A DNA stretch of 64,000 nt from Chinchilla lanigera (Eukaryota; Chordata; Mammalia; Rodentia; Chinchillidae). The stretch lies in assembly GCF_000276665.1 (NCBI RefSeq), contig NW_004955423.1, positions 2,751,465 through 2,815,464 on the forward strand, in the 5' to 3' direction. The position numbers and the translations under genes are program-made. Below are positions 1 to 10,413 of the stretch, one piece after another. The notes beneath the pieces are model-generated. The model did not search any database and had not been told where the DNA came from. It saw only the letters and a list, made by a program, of their open reading frames with translations. Position 1 is the first letter of the stretch; every line of letters starts with the position of its first letter.

Positions 1-2379
1 GGCAAAAATTTAGCAGAGTTTAATAGTGGCGCTTTGAGTCCTCAAATTGTTGTTCCTATTAGGCAAGCTTTGAGTGAAATACATTTCATATGAAAGAGAA
101 AAGAAGACTCTTCAGTGTAATGATTCTCAGTATTATATAAACGTCTATGAATCAGTTTAGGAGCATGCTTCCTCGTGAGCAGTTTATAGAAGAACCAGAA
201 GACACAGCTTTTAGCAGAGCAGAATTTATAGTGTAAGTAATTTTAATCACAGAAACACTGACATGTTCAGATCTCAAACTAACAGCTCTTCAAAAGTTTT
301 TCCAACCCCCTGTGTGGCTGAGAGGTCCTGGGGCCTTTGGCAACCTCTGTTGTCTGTTGAGAATGAACTTGAAAGTACTCCAAGAAGACCGAGTAGCCCT
401 AAGGATTTTATATGGGGGCAGTCACCCCACAGAAGCTTTCCATGTGTCTGTCCAGCCATTGACTGGTCATAGTTACAGCTGCGCTTGGGCCAGGAAGCCA
501 GGTCTAGGCAGAGTAAAATATAGGGCAGCCAAATGGCACCCATGTGGGAACACACCCCGCTGACCCCTCCCCACCCCCCATGATCCTGGACTCTTCCACA
601 ACCAGTGCACAAACCTGCTAAAATGCAAAGCTTGGTTTACAGCACATGGTGAGGGTCACCAGCTTGGAGGGTTGTTGTTACGGACCCCTTCCCCTCCATC
701 CAGGGCTCCAGAAGGAATTTTAGTATAGTTAATACTGAGATAGGTTTGTAAATAGATTAAAGAAAAGCCAAGACCTACCCAGTGATGCTTTTTAGCAAAA
801 TAGGCCAGTTCAGAAAGTAACAGGTTTATAGACACTATCACTTGGGTTTAAAATTTGTTGGTATCACTTATAAGACAGCTTCAAATTTTTTATTCAAAGC
901 TATAGGCTCTGGTTCATTTTAAAAACTGCTCATGAGGAGTACCAGGGTCAGACAAGCATGAAGAAAGCTTATTTCAGAACCAAATGACAGTTTCTTTTCA
1001 GAACCCCCTTGGTTTCTTACCTGGGTCAGGGGGCAACAAGTTTAGATGAGTAAGGAAGGACTAATGCAGTGGCCAAGGGGGAGTGATGAGAACTCAAAAA
1101 CTGACGCAGTTCATTTGATTTCCATGGTAAGCTGAGTTGCAGGACTCAGACTTCATATAGTATATTTAGGGGTCCAGGCAGCACCTGCCTCTGTGTCAAG
1201 AGCCACCTTCATTTGGTTGGCTTTCCCTTTGCTCATGTTTTCCACTCTGCCTGCAGCACATGGCACTACACCAGATTACATACTCAGATTGTGAATATCC
1301 GCTTACATACCTGGAAGTTGTGTTGGTCTAAAAAGGTAGGGACCCAACTTTATAATATAACCTCTGGGCAAGTGAGAGATACCTCTGTAAGGCAATATTA
1401 ATTCTGTCTGGAAAACTTCATTTTTAAAACTTACGTCTCTCCCAAGATGATGCAGAGAGAAAAGGTGGTTGAGAGTAGAAATTTGCCTGCCTAGAGCCAT
1501 AGAAGCTTTATGGTTCTGGGGAGCCTTGCTACTTTAGGGGTCCCTAGCCCCTGGTTCATGAAAGTCCCTAAAGTAGCAAAATTATATCTGTTGTTTTATT
1601 GAGGACACAAGCTCTGTTTTTTTAGAAAAACTTTAGTTTTATCAAAGTAGCACAGGCAGATAGTCCAAAGGCTGAAATAGTTCTATGAAACTTGTTATGA
1701 AAAAGTCAGACCCTGCTGGCCTCCTTCCCTTCTCTCCCTCCCTAGAGCACCATCTTTTTACTCTTAGCTGATCTTTTTGGCCATTTATCCATTTCTCTAA
1801 ATAACACGATATATTGCTGCCTTTTGATTTTTCAGTTTGGGACCTTTTCTGTCGACTTCCTCCAGTAGAAAATGAGGGTTTCCTGTCTTTTACCCCTGTC
1901 CCTAATCATGTGTTCATTCCCCTTTTGCTCCCCTTCCCACATTGTCCTAGTAGAATTATACTGAAACTTTGGTTAAGATTTATATTTACTGCTTAATTAT
2001 ATTATTACGACAACCTAAGGCTAATCGCAATTTAATCAGGTAAGATAACATTTCTTCTATGTGTCTTTTAATTTTCCCTGAGATTAATAGTCTTTCCCTG
2101 CCCTCTCACCTCCTGGTTAGATTTTTATATATTTATCATTAATTTATTTGCTGACTCTGATAGTTGTCTTAATTTCCCCTTCATGTTCAGATATATCAGG
2201 TATTGCACTGACTGATTCCTTCTCTTTAGTAACTCTTTTCTCGAGGCTTTCCTTACCTGCTTCTGTCTGAACTAGTGCGCTGTAAGTCTAGACACTTTTG
2301 TCCTCTGTCCTCTCTTCCATCATTATTCTAGGGGATCTCTTCACTTTCAAGTTGCAGGTGTCCTGTATCCTGTATCCCA
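1..2379. other. Unannotated intron-like or intergenic DNA
   Basis: I find no SINE, LTR or convincing exon here. Short open frames of 60-112 codons occur on both strands but overlap one another, lack recognisable domains and look like chance. The stretch at 1800-2380 is T-rich and may be the far end of the L1 fossil that becomes recognisable from 2380. Confidence 0.5.
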
Positions 2380-2880
2380 TGCCTTCCTCCTTCCTGGGTT
2401 AAAACTTAGAAATACTTTTTACATCTGGCGTGTCTGAAAATATTCTCATGTTACAGAAATACTTTGCAGATAGTCTGGCAAGGTGTAGAATGCCTGATTA
2501 TAAATAATTTTCCTTATGAATTTTGAAAGCAGTGCTCATTGTCTTCTAGCTCAAGGCTGATCCCCTTTATAGGTGACCTGTTTGTGTCTTTGTGAAGGAC
2601 ATTTTACAAACATAAGATCCCTTGACTTATGTGTATTTTCATGCATTGTGCTTGGCTTTAATTGGACCCTTTCAATCTAGAAACCCATGACCTTCAGTGC
2701 TGAGATATTTTAGAATCCATTCTTCTTCTCGTCTTCATCTTTAGTTCTCTAGTGAGATTTTAATACTATTTTGAAAAATTTTAAAGTCCGAGAACATTTT
2801 TTTCTAATGAATTTCTTTTCTTAAAAGAATGTCCTGTTCTTGCCTCCTGGGTACAGTATCTTATCTTAACGTAGGATTAT
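2380..2880 (-). repeat. Old LINE-1 (L1M-type) fossil
   Basis: The text resembles the T-rich complement of ancient L1M elements: a lead-in on 'aaacttagaaatactttttacatctgg', then 'gaaaatattctcatgtt', 'tgtagaatgcctga' and 'cattgtcttctagc'. It is highly diverged, with no open frame. Orientation is inferred from this T-rich wording and is less certain than the family. Confidence 0.5.
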
Positions 2881-3069
2881 TTAAGAAGGACGAGGTTCTG
2901 AGCTTGTGGGTAGGACTGTGAACTTCTCTAGGGTATCTGACCCAGCCTTTTTATTGATGAGCCCCTAGTGTTGCCTCCTTGGAACTTTCCTCTTTAGCTT
3001 ATCAGGGTTTTCATAAAACAAGCCTTTCTGCATCCCACCTGGAAGGAGTAGGTCTGGCTACTGGGAGAC

Positions 3070-3313
3070 CTTTTTAATGGGCACTGATTAAAGTAAATTT
3101 ACAGGGTAACACATTATATGTGGCAAATAGACATCAGAAAGCAAATACTCAGACTTCCTGGGTAGAGCACGGTATTGGCACTTGTACTGAAAGTGAATAA
3201 CCAAGCACATACTGTGTTTTGGAGGAGACAGATTTTTTCACTGCCACTAGAGACAAGGCCGTCCTGCTTTTGCTGCTGTCAGGCTGAGCAAATAAAGCCC
3301 AGTGGAACTAAAC
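3070..3313. repeat. First copy of a ~240-bp repeat pair
   Basis: This stretch aligns by eye along its whole length with 7592-7826 in direct orientation. Shared blocks are 'ctttttaatgg.cactgattaaa', 'ggcaaatagat/ac', 'cagacttcctggg.ag' and 'gctgctgtcaggctgagcaaat'. The two copies differ by scattered substitutions and small indels. The block 'gagcaaataaagccc' contains AATAAA, so an old LTR is possible, but I cannot name a family. Confidence 0.7.
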
Positions 3314-4389
3314 ACAGTAGATGTTTACTTAATTCCCTTTTGTGAGTACAGTTCTCTTTCCCTCTGAGACCGTGCCTGGTGCTGGTCATTATGGAAACAC
3401 TTGGTCTCACCGTCTTCAAAGGGTAAACTTGTGTATTCCTCCTGGATGAGGGTCCCAGCCCAGTGCAGTAAGGGAGGAGGTTTTGAGAAATCTTACTGCT
3501 TCTTACGTAGGCATTTGGCCAGCTCCACTGCTTTTAGCCTTCCGTTTACCCTCTCTCCCAGAGGTTCCTGATGTCACCTGACTTTTGGGGAACACTGTCA
3601 AGTAAATTGCTTCTCAAGTTTTCCCACTGTTGCCTTGAGTTTGACTTTCATGAATCTGCTAGGTCCGTTACCATTCACCCATTTCTTCACCAGCTTCTAG
3701 TATTTTGTTGTTGTCTTCACTTCTGTTATTGTTTTTGTGGGTCTTTGCTTTTTTTTTTTTTGTCTTTTTGAATCAGGGTCTCACTATGCAGTTCCTTGCT
3801 TTTTGCAAATCCATTTACTGTCATTCTGGTGAGATTTAGGGCGGGAATAAAGCCATGTATGCATCTGAAGCACTGTCTCTACACTAAGTCCTGCCCTTTA
3901 CATTTCATCAGTGACTTACACCAGGTCCTTGGGAAGTTACTGGTCTGTTTCCTTTTCATGTAGCGGGAAACAGGCCCAGGGAATGGATGTGAGTACTCTT
4001 CTTTCTGCACGTAGAGTCCACTCTCCTCTTCCTATCCTGTGTCACAAATTCAAAGGGCACGTAGCCATGACACCTCACCTTTTTTCTTGTCAGATAGTCA
4101 ATCTTTAGCTTAACACGTACAGTAATACCTCAGTTAATGAATGCTTCTGTTTGGAAACAATTTGTTTTATAAACAAGAGCGTCCAGCACAATTTTGCTTT
4201 CGATGGCAAACTCTGCATTGTGCATTAAACATGACCAGGCCCTCTTCCCCACCACAAGCACAGCCATCTTCCCCAAAATCGTAAAACAAATTCAGTTTGT
4301 AAACCGAAGTACCACATTGTATTTGATTATTCTTTTTGCCTCTGTTTAGTATCTGGTAATTTTTTTGTTTGTTTGCACGTATATTCATT
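3314..4389. other. Unannotated stretch with a short B1-like scrap
   Basis: Nothing gene-like is visible. A T11 run with 'gtctttttgaatcagggtctcactatgcag' at about 3750-3792 reads like the complement of a B1 SINE 3' end, truncated to about 40 bases. Confidence 0.4.
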
Positions 4390-4700
4390 CATGGAATTCT
4401 TTTGAGGTGTCATTAAATGCCAGATACTCTTCTGGGGACTGATAGCCTGATAGTGAACAACAGAAGCCTTGCGCTTGTGAGTTCACAGATAGTGGGAGGA
4501 AGAGAATAACCAGATGGGTGGTAAACAGTGGTTCAACTGAAACCCAAACATGGGCACATAGGTCAACTATTAGGAAAGCAACAATTTAGTGAATTTTGAC
4601 AGAAGGATAGAGAACCGGCAAGATAAGTCTCATTGGAGCAGGAGAAAGTATTGTTTGTTCTTAAGAATTAAATTTCTTGTAAAAATTCCACAGTACCTGA
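4390..4700 (-). repeat. LINE-2 fossil, reverse orientation
   Basis: The sequence reads 'aatgccagatactcttctggggactgatagcctgatagtgaacaacagaagccttg...', the complement of the conserved L2 3' end (less diverged form: gccaggcactgttctaggcactggggatacag.agtgaac). It is followed by purine-rich text matching the adjoining L2 tail. Age and divergence match the other L2 pieces in the window. Confidence 0.65.
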
Positions 4701-5269
4701 GGGGAGGCTGAGAAGGAAGGGGGAAGGATCTGAATGTCCAGAAGCTCAGGGACGCGCTCTGCATCTTGGGAAATAAGACACAGGGACAGACCCAGGAAAG
4801 CTGAGAGCTCTTAGCCCTCTGCGTTTAACTGGAGCATTTGAGTGACAAGTGAGCAAGTCCCGCTTTCTTTACAGTCACAGAACTTTCCCTCTGATCTGGC
4901 TCATTCTTTTCCTTCTTTTGTCTTCCACAGTCACACCTTAGCCTCACTTTGCATTCTTTCTCTTGTCCCCAGGGCGAGGCTGGGAACTCAGTGAGACCTC
5001 AGGTCTCTAAAAACACTGGAGCCTCCAGAGATGCTCCTTATTAAAAGCATTTAACTGACTCAGGTGGACTTTAGGTATGTGCTCGGCTTCTACATGGAAC
5101 ATAGTGTGTTCAGGGGAGGCTTGCTGAGTACAAATCTTGAGGGATTGGCACCGGCACACCTAATTCAAAATCTCTACACTTTATTTTGCCCTGTGAAACA
5201 TAGTTATTTTGTCTACTCTTAGATAATTTTCTAGTCACACACCTGAGCAGGCTTAAATGTCTTACATTT

Positions 5270-5440
5270 TTATAGGACCTTGAAGTTCGTAAAGCTCTTC
5301 GTATGTGTTTCTTGTTTAAGTCTCACCCCTAAGAGCCCTGTGAAGTAGGGGTCCTCTCTGTTTACTCAAAGGGAAATTTGGCTAATATACCTGGCTTAAC
5401 AAAGTAGTGGGAAAACTGGCATGCAGGCCGCAGTGGGCTG
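5270..5440 (+). repeat. MIR SINE
   Basis: Core MIR wording is recognisable in order: 'aaagctcttcgtatgtgtttcttgtttaagtctcacccc', 'ccctgtgaagtagggg', 'tactcaaagggaaatt', and 'ggcttaacaaagtagtgggaaaactggcatgcaggc'. Divergence is typical of a mammalian-wide fossil. Confidence 0.65.
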
Positions 5441-7219
5441 TTTACATCATTGAAAGCTCTAAAAGGTTCACCATCCTTGAACTAGAGCTTCAAGTCCCAT
5501 TCCTGACAAGTAGCCCACACCTAGAGGTACAAACGTATGTATGAAGGATGGCCTTTCTTTTCCACCCAATCTTCCTATTCCTTCTTCTTCTTCTTCTCCT
5601 CTTATTCTTATTGTCAGAGTTTAGGTACATTCTGCTTAAGATACAGAAAACCAAAGGTGGGTGCAAACATGTCGCCATACTGGACTACAGAAAGAAGCAG
5701 CAGGACATTTTGAAAGATTTTAATTCCCACCTTGAAATATTATTCCTTGGCTTATAACACTTCACCTACTCCTCCTGGAGGGTTTTGCCTTCAAAAGAAA
5801 GCTCCTTTAGCTTAAAGAGTGGAGAGGAACCGTTACTGGAAGTGATAAAAAGTGACTGACGACATTGCAAAATTGAAGATAGCTCAGTCTGCCGTCCTTT
5901 TGGGAGTTAGGATATCATGAAACCCATGTTAATTGGTGAAAAACTGCAACACAACACATAGGCCTACTAGAATATCTCCTTTTCTTTCTGGCATCAAGGG
6001 ATATGAAATCAAAATCACCCCAAGGCATATGGTTTTCAATCCTGTGTGTAAATATCTCCCAAGAAAGGGATCCCATAAATTTCCTCTGTAACTAACCAAT
6101 CTTCATAACCAGCAAGTTCTTTTCCATCTCACCTATATCTCTGTTCCTACCACTTAAACTCATTTTCTTATGCTCTGCCCTCCAGAGAGAAGAAAAACAG
6201 CTGTCTGGTCCTCTTTGTAATAATCCTCATGGGCAGTATTTGCAAACAGTTTCCTTTGGATTAGTCTAAATTCTTCTCATCTGTTTTGTAAGCTCTTGCA
6301 TTTTCATTGTTTCCCTGTACTGTTGTTTCTCCAGGGAGCCTTTGCACGTCACTGAAATTTTGCATAAGTAGTTTCTTCCCTAGACCCTGCCACAGGGAAA
6401 GACTTAAGAGATAAAAACCCAGTTCAAAGTAGATAACCAAGAGATGGCAGAAATTCAGATGCGTGCAACACTCTCCCAGGCTAAAGAAGTAAAACAGATT
6501 TTCCATTAAGAAATATGTTTTTTCTGGTTCTTAAAACATCTCTTGGCACCATCTGGGCTCAGCCACAGGCTCATGAGGTGGGTGGATTAGACCTTGCTGT
6601 CCTCATCTTCAGCACCGCTCCTCCTCCAGTACAAGGGCCTCTTTTCCCTACTCACTTTCCCTCCTCCCCAAATAGTTCTTCCCTCAGTGTGGTTTGAGAT
6701 TTGAGGAACAAAGTGAGGCTGAACTTACGTCTCTGAGGGCCAAGTTTGATATTTGTCGGGAAGGAACCCCCCTTGAACTTCTTCCATTTGTTAACTGGGC
6801 CTCCTCTGCTTAGTCACAGGTCCTGCCTGCTGGTCTCCTCTAGAAGTAGCCTGGCTTTTCACCCAAGGGGTATTTTAGAGAGAGGTGGTGCTCCAAGCCA
6901 CCCATGCCACTTGGATGGAGAACGGAAAGCCGAAGGACCCATTTCAGAAATCCCAGGGGGCTTGCTTTGGACACGGAAGCACTAGCCCATTAAACTGACT
7001 TCGTGACGAGTGTCTCTGCAGTGCTTCCATCTGACAGTGAAAAGTCCTTTTCTTAATTTGGCCCCAAAGTAAAAGTGGTTTTTTTCTTTTAAACTTGAAA
7101 TATTGAGAAATCTTGTGTTTTACACGTGAAAATAACCACAGAGGGGGAAGGGATCATCTACACTGAAGGGAATTTCAACATTTCCAAACAGGCTGTCCTT
7201 GACACTATTGTATCGAAGT
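5441..7219. other. Unannotated stretch
   Basis: No repeat family or exon recognised. A short CTT-rich tract at 5578-5610 (complement GAA-rich) explains the Leu/Phe-rich and Arg-rich short open frames on the two strands there. The other open frames of 60-81 codons show no domain. Confidence 0.4.
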
Positions 7220-7591
7220 CTATAGAATATTAGACGACTGCCACTTGTCCACCTGGATGAAACATCCTGCAGTGCTGACTGTAGGGGTTCTTGGGTTGTT
7301 TTGTCTGGGGGTTTGCTTTTGTTTTTTAATTTGTTTATTGGTACATTTTAGGTATAGATAATGATCACATTCATCATAGGCAATTTGTACCTGTATGTGA
7401 CATAACTGGATTCTTTTTATTTTCCATTCCCCTATCCTCCCTTCAACCCCTGTTCCCTCCATATTTACAAAAGCTTTGTTTGTGTTTTTTCCTTCTTTTC
7501 TCTTTTTTTTTTCTTTTTTGGGGGTTTACTTTGAGTAATGCATTGCATTACCATGACAAAGGTTTCCAAAACTCTGGAAGTTGAAAGATCT

Positions 7592-7826
7592 CTTTTTAAT
7601 GGACACTGATTAAACTAACATGGCAACTAATTATATTTGGCAAATAGATGTTGGAAAGCAAATATTCAGACTTCCTGGGCAGGGCATGGTTCTGGCACGT
7701 TTCCTGGGTGTGACCCCAGGACATGTCATGTTCTGGAGAGGGATTTGCTCCCTGCCACTTAGAGGCAGCAAGGCTTCCTCCTTTAGGTGCTGTCAGGCTG
7801 AGCAAATGAAGCCTGGCCAAACCAAA
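7592..7826. repeat. Second copy of the ~240-bp repeat pair
   Basis: Partner of 3070-3313, in direct orientation about 4.5 kb downstream. It shares the same opening (ctttttaatggacactgattaaa) and ending (gctgtcaggctgagcaaatgaagcc). It gives part of an open frame of 157 codons on the + strand (7620-8093), but that frame runs on through a GT microsatellite and has no homologue I recognise, so I do not call it a gene. Confidence 0.7.
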
Positions 7827-8029
7827 AGGGAAAGAGTTGGCTTACTTTTGGTTTTTCTGATGAGTCCGTTATTTAAATGGGGAAAGAGATTTCAAAAATG
7901 TGGCTCTTATATAGCCACATTAATCCTTTTAATAGATAACGTGAGGGTTCAGCTGAGTATGGATCAAAATATGAGTTGTAAAGGGGCTGAATTTTTTAAA
8001 GGTATATTAAGAGTCGTTAAGGTTTTTGG

Positions 8030-8056
8030 GTGTGTGTGTGTGTGTGTGTGTGTGTA
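8030..8056. repeat. (GT)n microsatellite
   Basis: About 13 uninterrupted GT units, directly followed by 'acacatcaaaaaagg' and a short ID SINE. It encodes the Val-Cys run in an overlapping chance frame. Confidence 0.95.
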
Positions 8057-8068
8057 CACATCAAAAAA

Positions 8069-8132
8069 GGGGTTTAGGTGTATCTATCAGTAGTAGAGTA
8101 TGTATGAGGGCCTGGATTTGATCCCCTTTAGA
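8069..8132 (+). repeat. Diverged ID SINE
   Basis: The order of the ID body is kept: 'ggtttaggtgtatctatcagtagtagagtatgtatgagggcctggatttgatcccc'. This corresponds to the A-box region (tagctcag), the middle and the B-box region (gggttcgatcccc). The copy is old and has no clear A-tail. Confidence 0.6.
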
Positions 8133-9259
8133 AATAAGCTTCCACTCTAGGGAAAGTAAATTTTCAGCAGAAAGTTACTGCTATTGAGGCAAATATCTCG
8201 TGCCTAATTACATACACACATGAGGAGTAGGGACTGATGCTGGGGAAAGTCCAAAATGCAGAAAGCATACAAATACAGAGTTGCTGTACTTCTCGGGAAC
8301 ATGGATCCCTTTCCCTCTCCATCTCACCAATCCCAGGAGAAAAGACAATTAGAGGAAACACATGGGCCAAATATACAACAGACATATAAATGCTCTAAGG
8401 TTGATGTAAAAATGTGTGGAGCTGTGGTTCATAAAAAGGGTGGTGGAGAAAGCTGTAACCAGACCCAGGGACATGAGCCGGCGCTGCGTTTTGCAGAACT
8501 GTTCGTTTGGCAGAAGCTTTTGAGGGGCCCCCTAAAAAAAAATGGAAGTAATGGGCTCAAGTTCCTGTACTTGAGGGCAGAGGCTTTGCTTGTGTGTTTT
8601 GTTTTAATGAAACAGAAGGGAGGGTTGCTTATCTCTGGCTGATAGATGTGCATTTCAGCATGACAGGAAAGAGGAGGCTCGTTCATAAACAAGCCTGGCC
8701 CTTTGGGGTTTCCTGCATTGGAGGGGGTCACTGCTTATGAGTTTATAAAGTTTATGCTCTGAGTTTTCAAAGAAAATCTAGTATTTTACTGGGAGCCCTG
8801 ATCACTTTTCCCTACCTAGAGCCATTTTTTGAGGGTTGCACTGAGGCCAGTTTTGCTGGAAAGGACTAACTCCAGGGCCTTTTGGACGCTAAATGCAAAC
8901 CATGTGTGTGACCTGAGGTTTCCTCCCTCTCCACAGCCCTGTACATTTGGCACAGAGAACGGGTTTAGCTGAAATGCAGTGGGGTGTGTAATGAAAAGTG
9001 GGATGCTTAATATGTGAGAAGATACAGTGCATTCAGTAGTGAACTTCAGCACGAAAGGCAGATACTTATAGCAGTCCCTGCAGTCCCCCTGTGCACACAG
9101 CTAAACCCCTTCCCCAAAAGGTTTTTCCCATAGCAGCCCTTTCCTAGTCCTATTCCTCAAGTAGGTTGTGCTTGGCACATGAGGTTCCCTCTTGCAGCTA
9201 GGGCCATATCCAGACTTTACCAGCCCAGTTTTAAACAAACTATTTGGAAAAAGGCCCCA
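8133..9259. other. Unannotated stretch
   Basis: No recognised repeat or exon. Overlapping open frames of 100 (-) and 128 (+) codons lie at 8256-8731 on opposite strands of the same DNA. Neither shows a domain or a coding-like composition I would trust. Confidence 0.4.
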
Positions 9260-9351
9260 GGGGTTGGGGGTGTGGTTCCTGGCAGACTGCCTGCTTACCA
9301 TGCCCAAGGCCCTGGGTTCAAGCCTTAGCACTAAAACAAACAAACAAAAAA
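9260..9351 (+). repeat. ID SINE with AAAC-rich tail
   Basis: The body 'ggggttgggggtgtggttcctggcagactgcctgcttaccatgcccaaggccctgggttcaagccttagcac' is followed by 'taaaacaaacaaacaaaaaa'. The flanks 'aaggccccag' and 'aaggtccccaag' look like a slightly diverged target-site duplication. Confidence 0.8.
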
Positions 9352-9402
9352 GGTCCCCAAGCTGCCAAGTGTCTATTATTACAATTTAAATACTCACTCT
9401 CT

Positions 9403-9864
9403 TTGATGGCTTGTGTGTAGATGTCCACCCAAACCCTCATGTGGCGATAGGTGGAGCTTTTCAGAGGTGCCTGGATCTAGGGTGTATGATGCTGGGATTA
9501 CATATGATGCTAGGATGAAGGGTGTATGATTACTAAATTAGTCCACTGATTAGTTTGGCATAGTTCTAGACGTGGATAACGGGAAGGCCCACCATGGATG
9601 TAAGAGCTACCTGCCCTAAGGGTATATAGCCTGGATAGAATATAAAGAACAGAAAGTAGGCTGCTATCCTCACTTGCTGCTTGCTGTTTTTGCTGCCTTC
9701 TGCCTGCCATTAACTCTTTCTTCTCTGTGATGCCCTTTGGCCATGTCACTTTGCCATGGAGCCAGCCGGTTATGAACTGAAATCTCTACAAACTGAGCCA
9801 AAATAAACCTTTCCTCCTTTAACTTTGGGTACTTTGTCTCAGAAATGAGAAAAGTAACTAAAAC
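9403..9864 (+). repeat. MaLR-like solo LTR
   Basis: The 3' end reads 'gagccaaaataaacctttcctcctttaactttgggtactttgtctcagaaatgagaaaagtaactaaaaca'. This is the characteristic polyadenylation-signal and terminal region of rodent MaLR-type LTRs. The 5' part begins near 'tgatggcttgtgtgtagatgtccaccc'. An internal duplication of 'gggtgtatgat' occurs at about 9480-9529. No internal retroviral sequence is attached. Confidence 0.65.
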
Positions 9865-9944
9865 ACCCTCCAAACTCTACAATATCTTTGAGAGAAGATG
9901 CATAGTATTTTCTGAACACCATCAGTTGGCTCACACAGTCCGGA

Positions 9945-10130
9945 TGTTGGTGATATCTCCCAAGGTTGTAGGTAAAGCAGGAGGATCATGAATTTGAACC
10001 TAGCCTGGACTACTTAGCAGCTTAGCAAGCTACTACAAAAAATAACAACCAAAACAAAATTGGGGGAAGCTGCCTGAGATATAGCTCAGTGTGAAGGCTC
10101 GGTGTCAATCCCAAGTATTGTGGCGGGCAG
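9945..10130 (+). repeat. B4-type SINE (B1 + ID)
   Basis: A diverged B1 segment ('gtaaagcaggaggatcatgaatttgaacctagcctggactac...') is followed by an A/C-rich linker. A diverged ID segment follows ('gcctgagatatagctcagtgtgaaggctcggtgtcaatcccaagtattg'). That order is diagnostic of the fused B4 class. Confidence 0.7.
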
Positions 10131-10380
10131 GTCGGGGGGAGCTTGTAGGTCCTGAAATCCAAGGAATTTGTCAACATCAACTGTCTGAGTTCTTGGCTAC
10201 TATAAATGCCCATTAGTCAGTTGAGAAATCTTCCTCCTTGCTCCATGCAAATAAACAGAAAAACCTTAACAGTCAGCATAGACCTGGACTAGATGCTTCC
10301 TCCCCACAGCTGCGAAAGGCTCAGATAAAATGGCAAAGCAAGGGGTAATGTTCTGTGCTGCAGTGTACGTAAAACCGATC

Positions 10381-10413
10381 TTATTTTTTTCTTTTTTCAA
10401 AATTTAACTGCAG
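10381..10413 (+). promoter_or_regulatory. Strong candidate 3' splice site
   Basis: A long T/C tract (ttattttttt cttttttc) runs into 'aaaatttaactgcag', with AG at 10412-10413 and G at +1. The match to a vertebrate acceptor is good: pyrimidine tract, no AG in between, CAG|G. Good-looking acceptors also arise by chance, so its weight comes from what follows. Confidence 0.45.

Noticed and set aside
7620..8093. 157-codon + strand open frame
   Set aside because: It begins inside one copy of the 240-bp repeat and runs through a GT microsatellite (Val-Cys run). No domain; treated as chance.
8256..8731. 128-codon (+) and 100-codon (-) frames
   Set aside because: Complementary shadows of each other with no recognisable domain.
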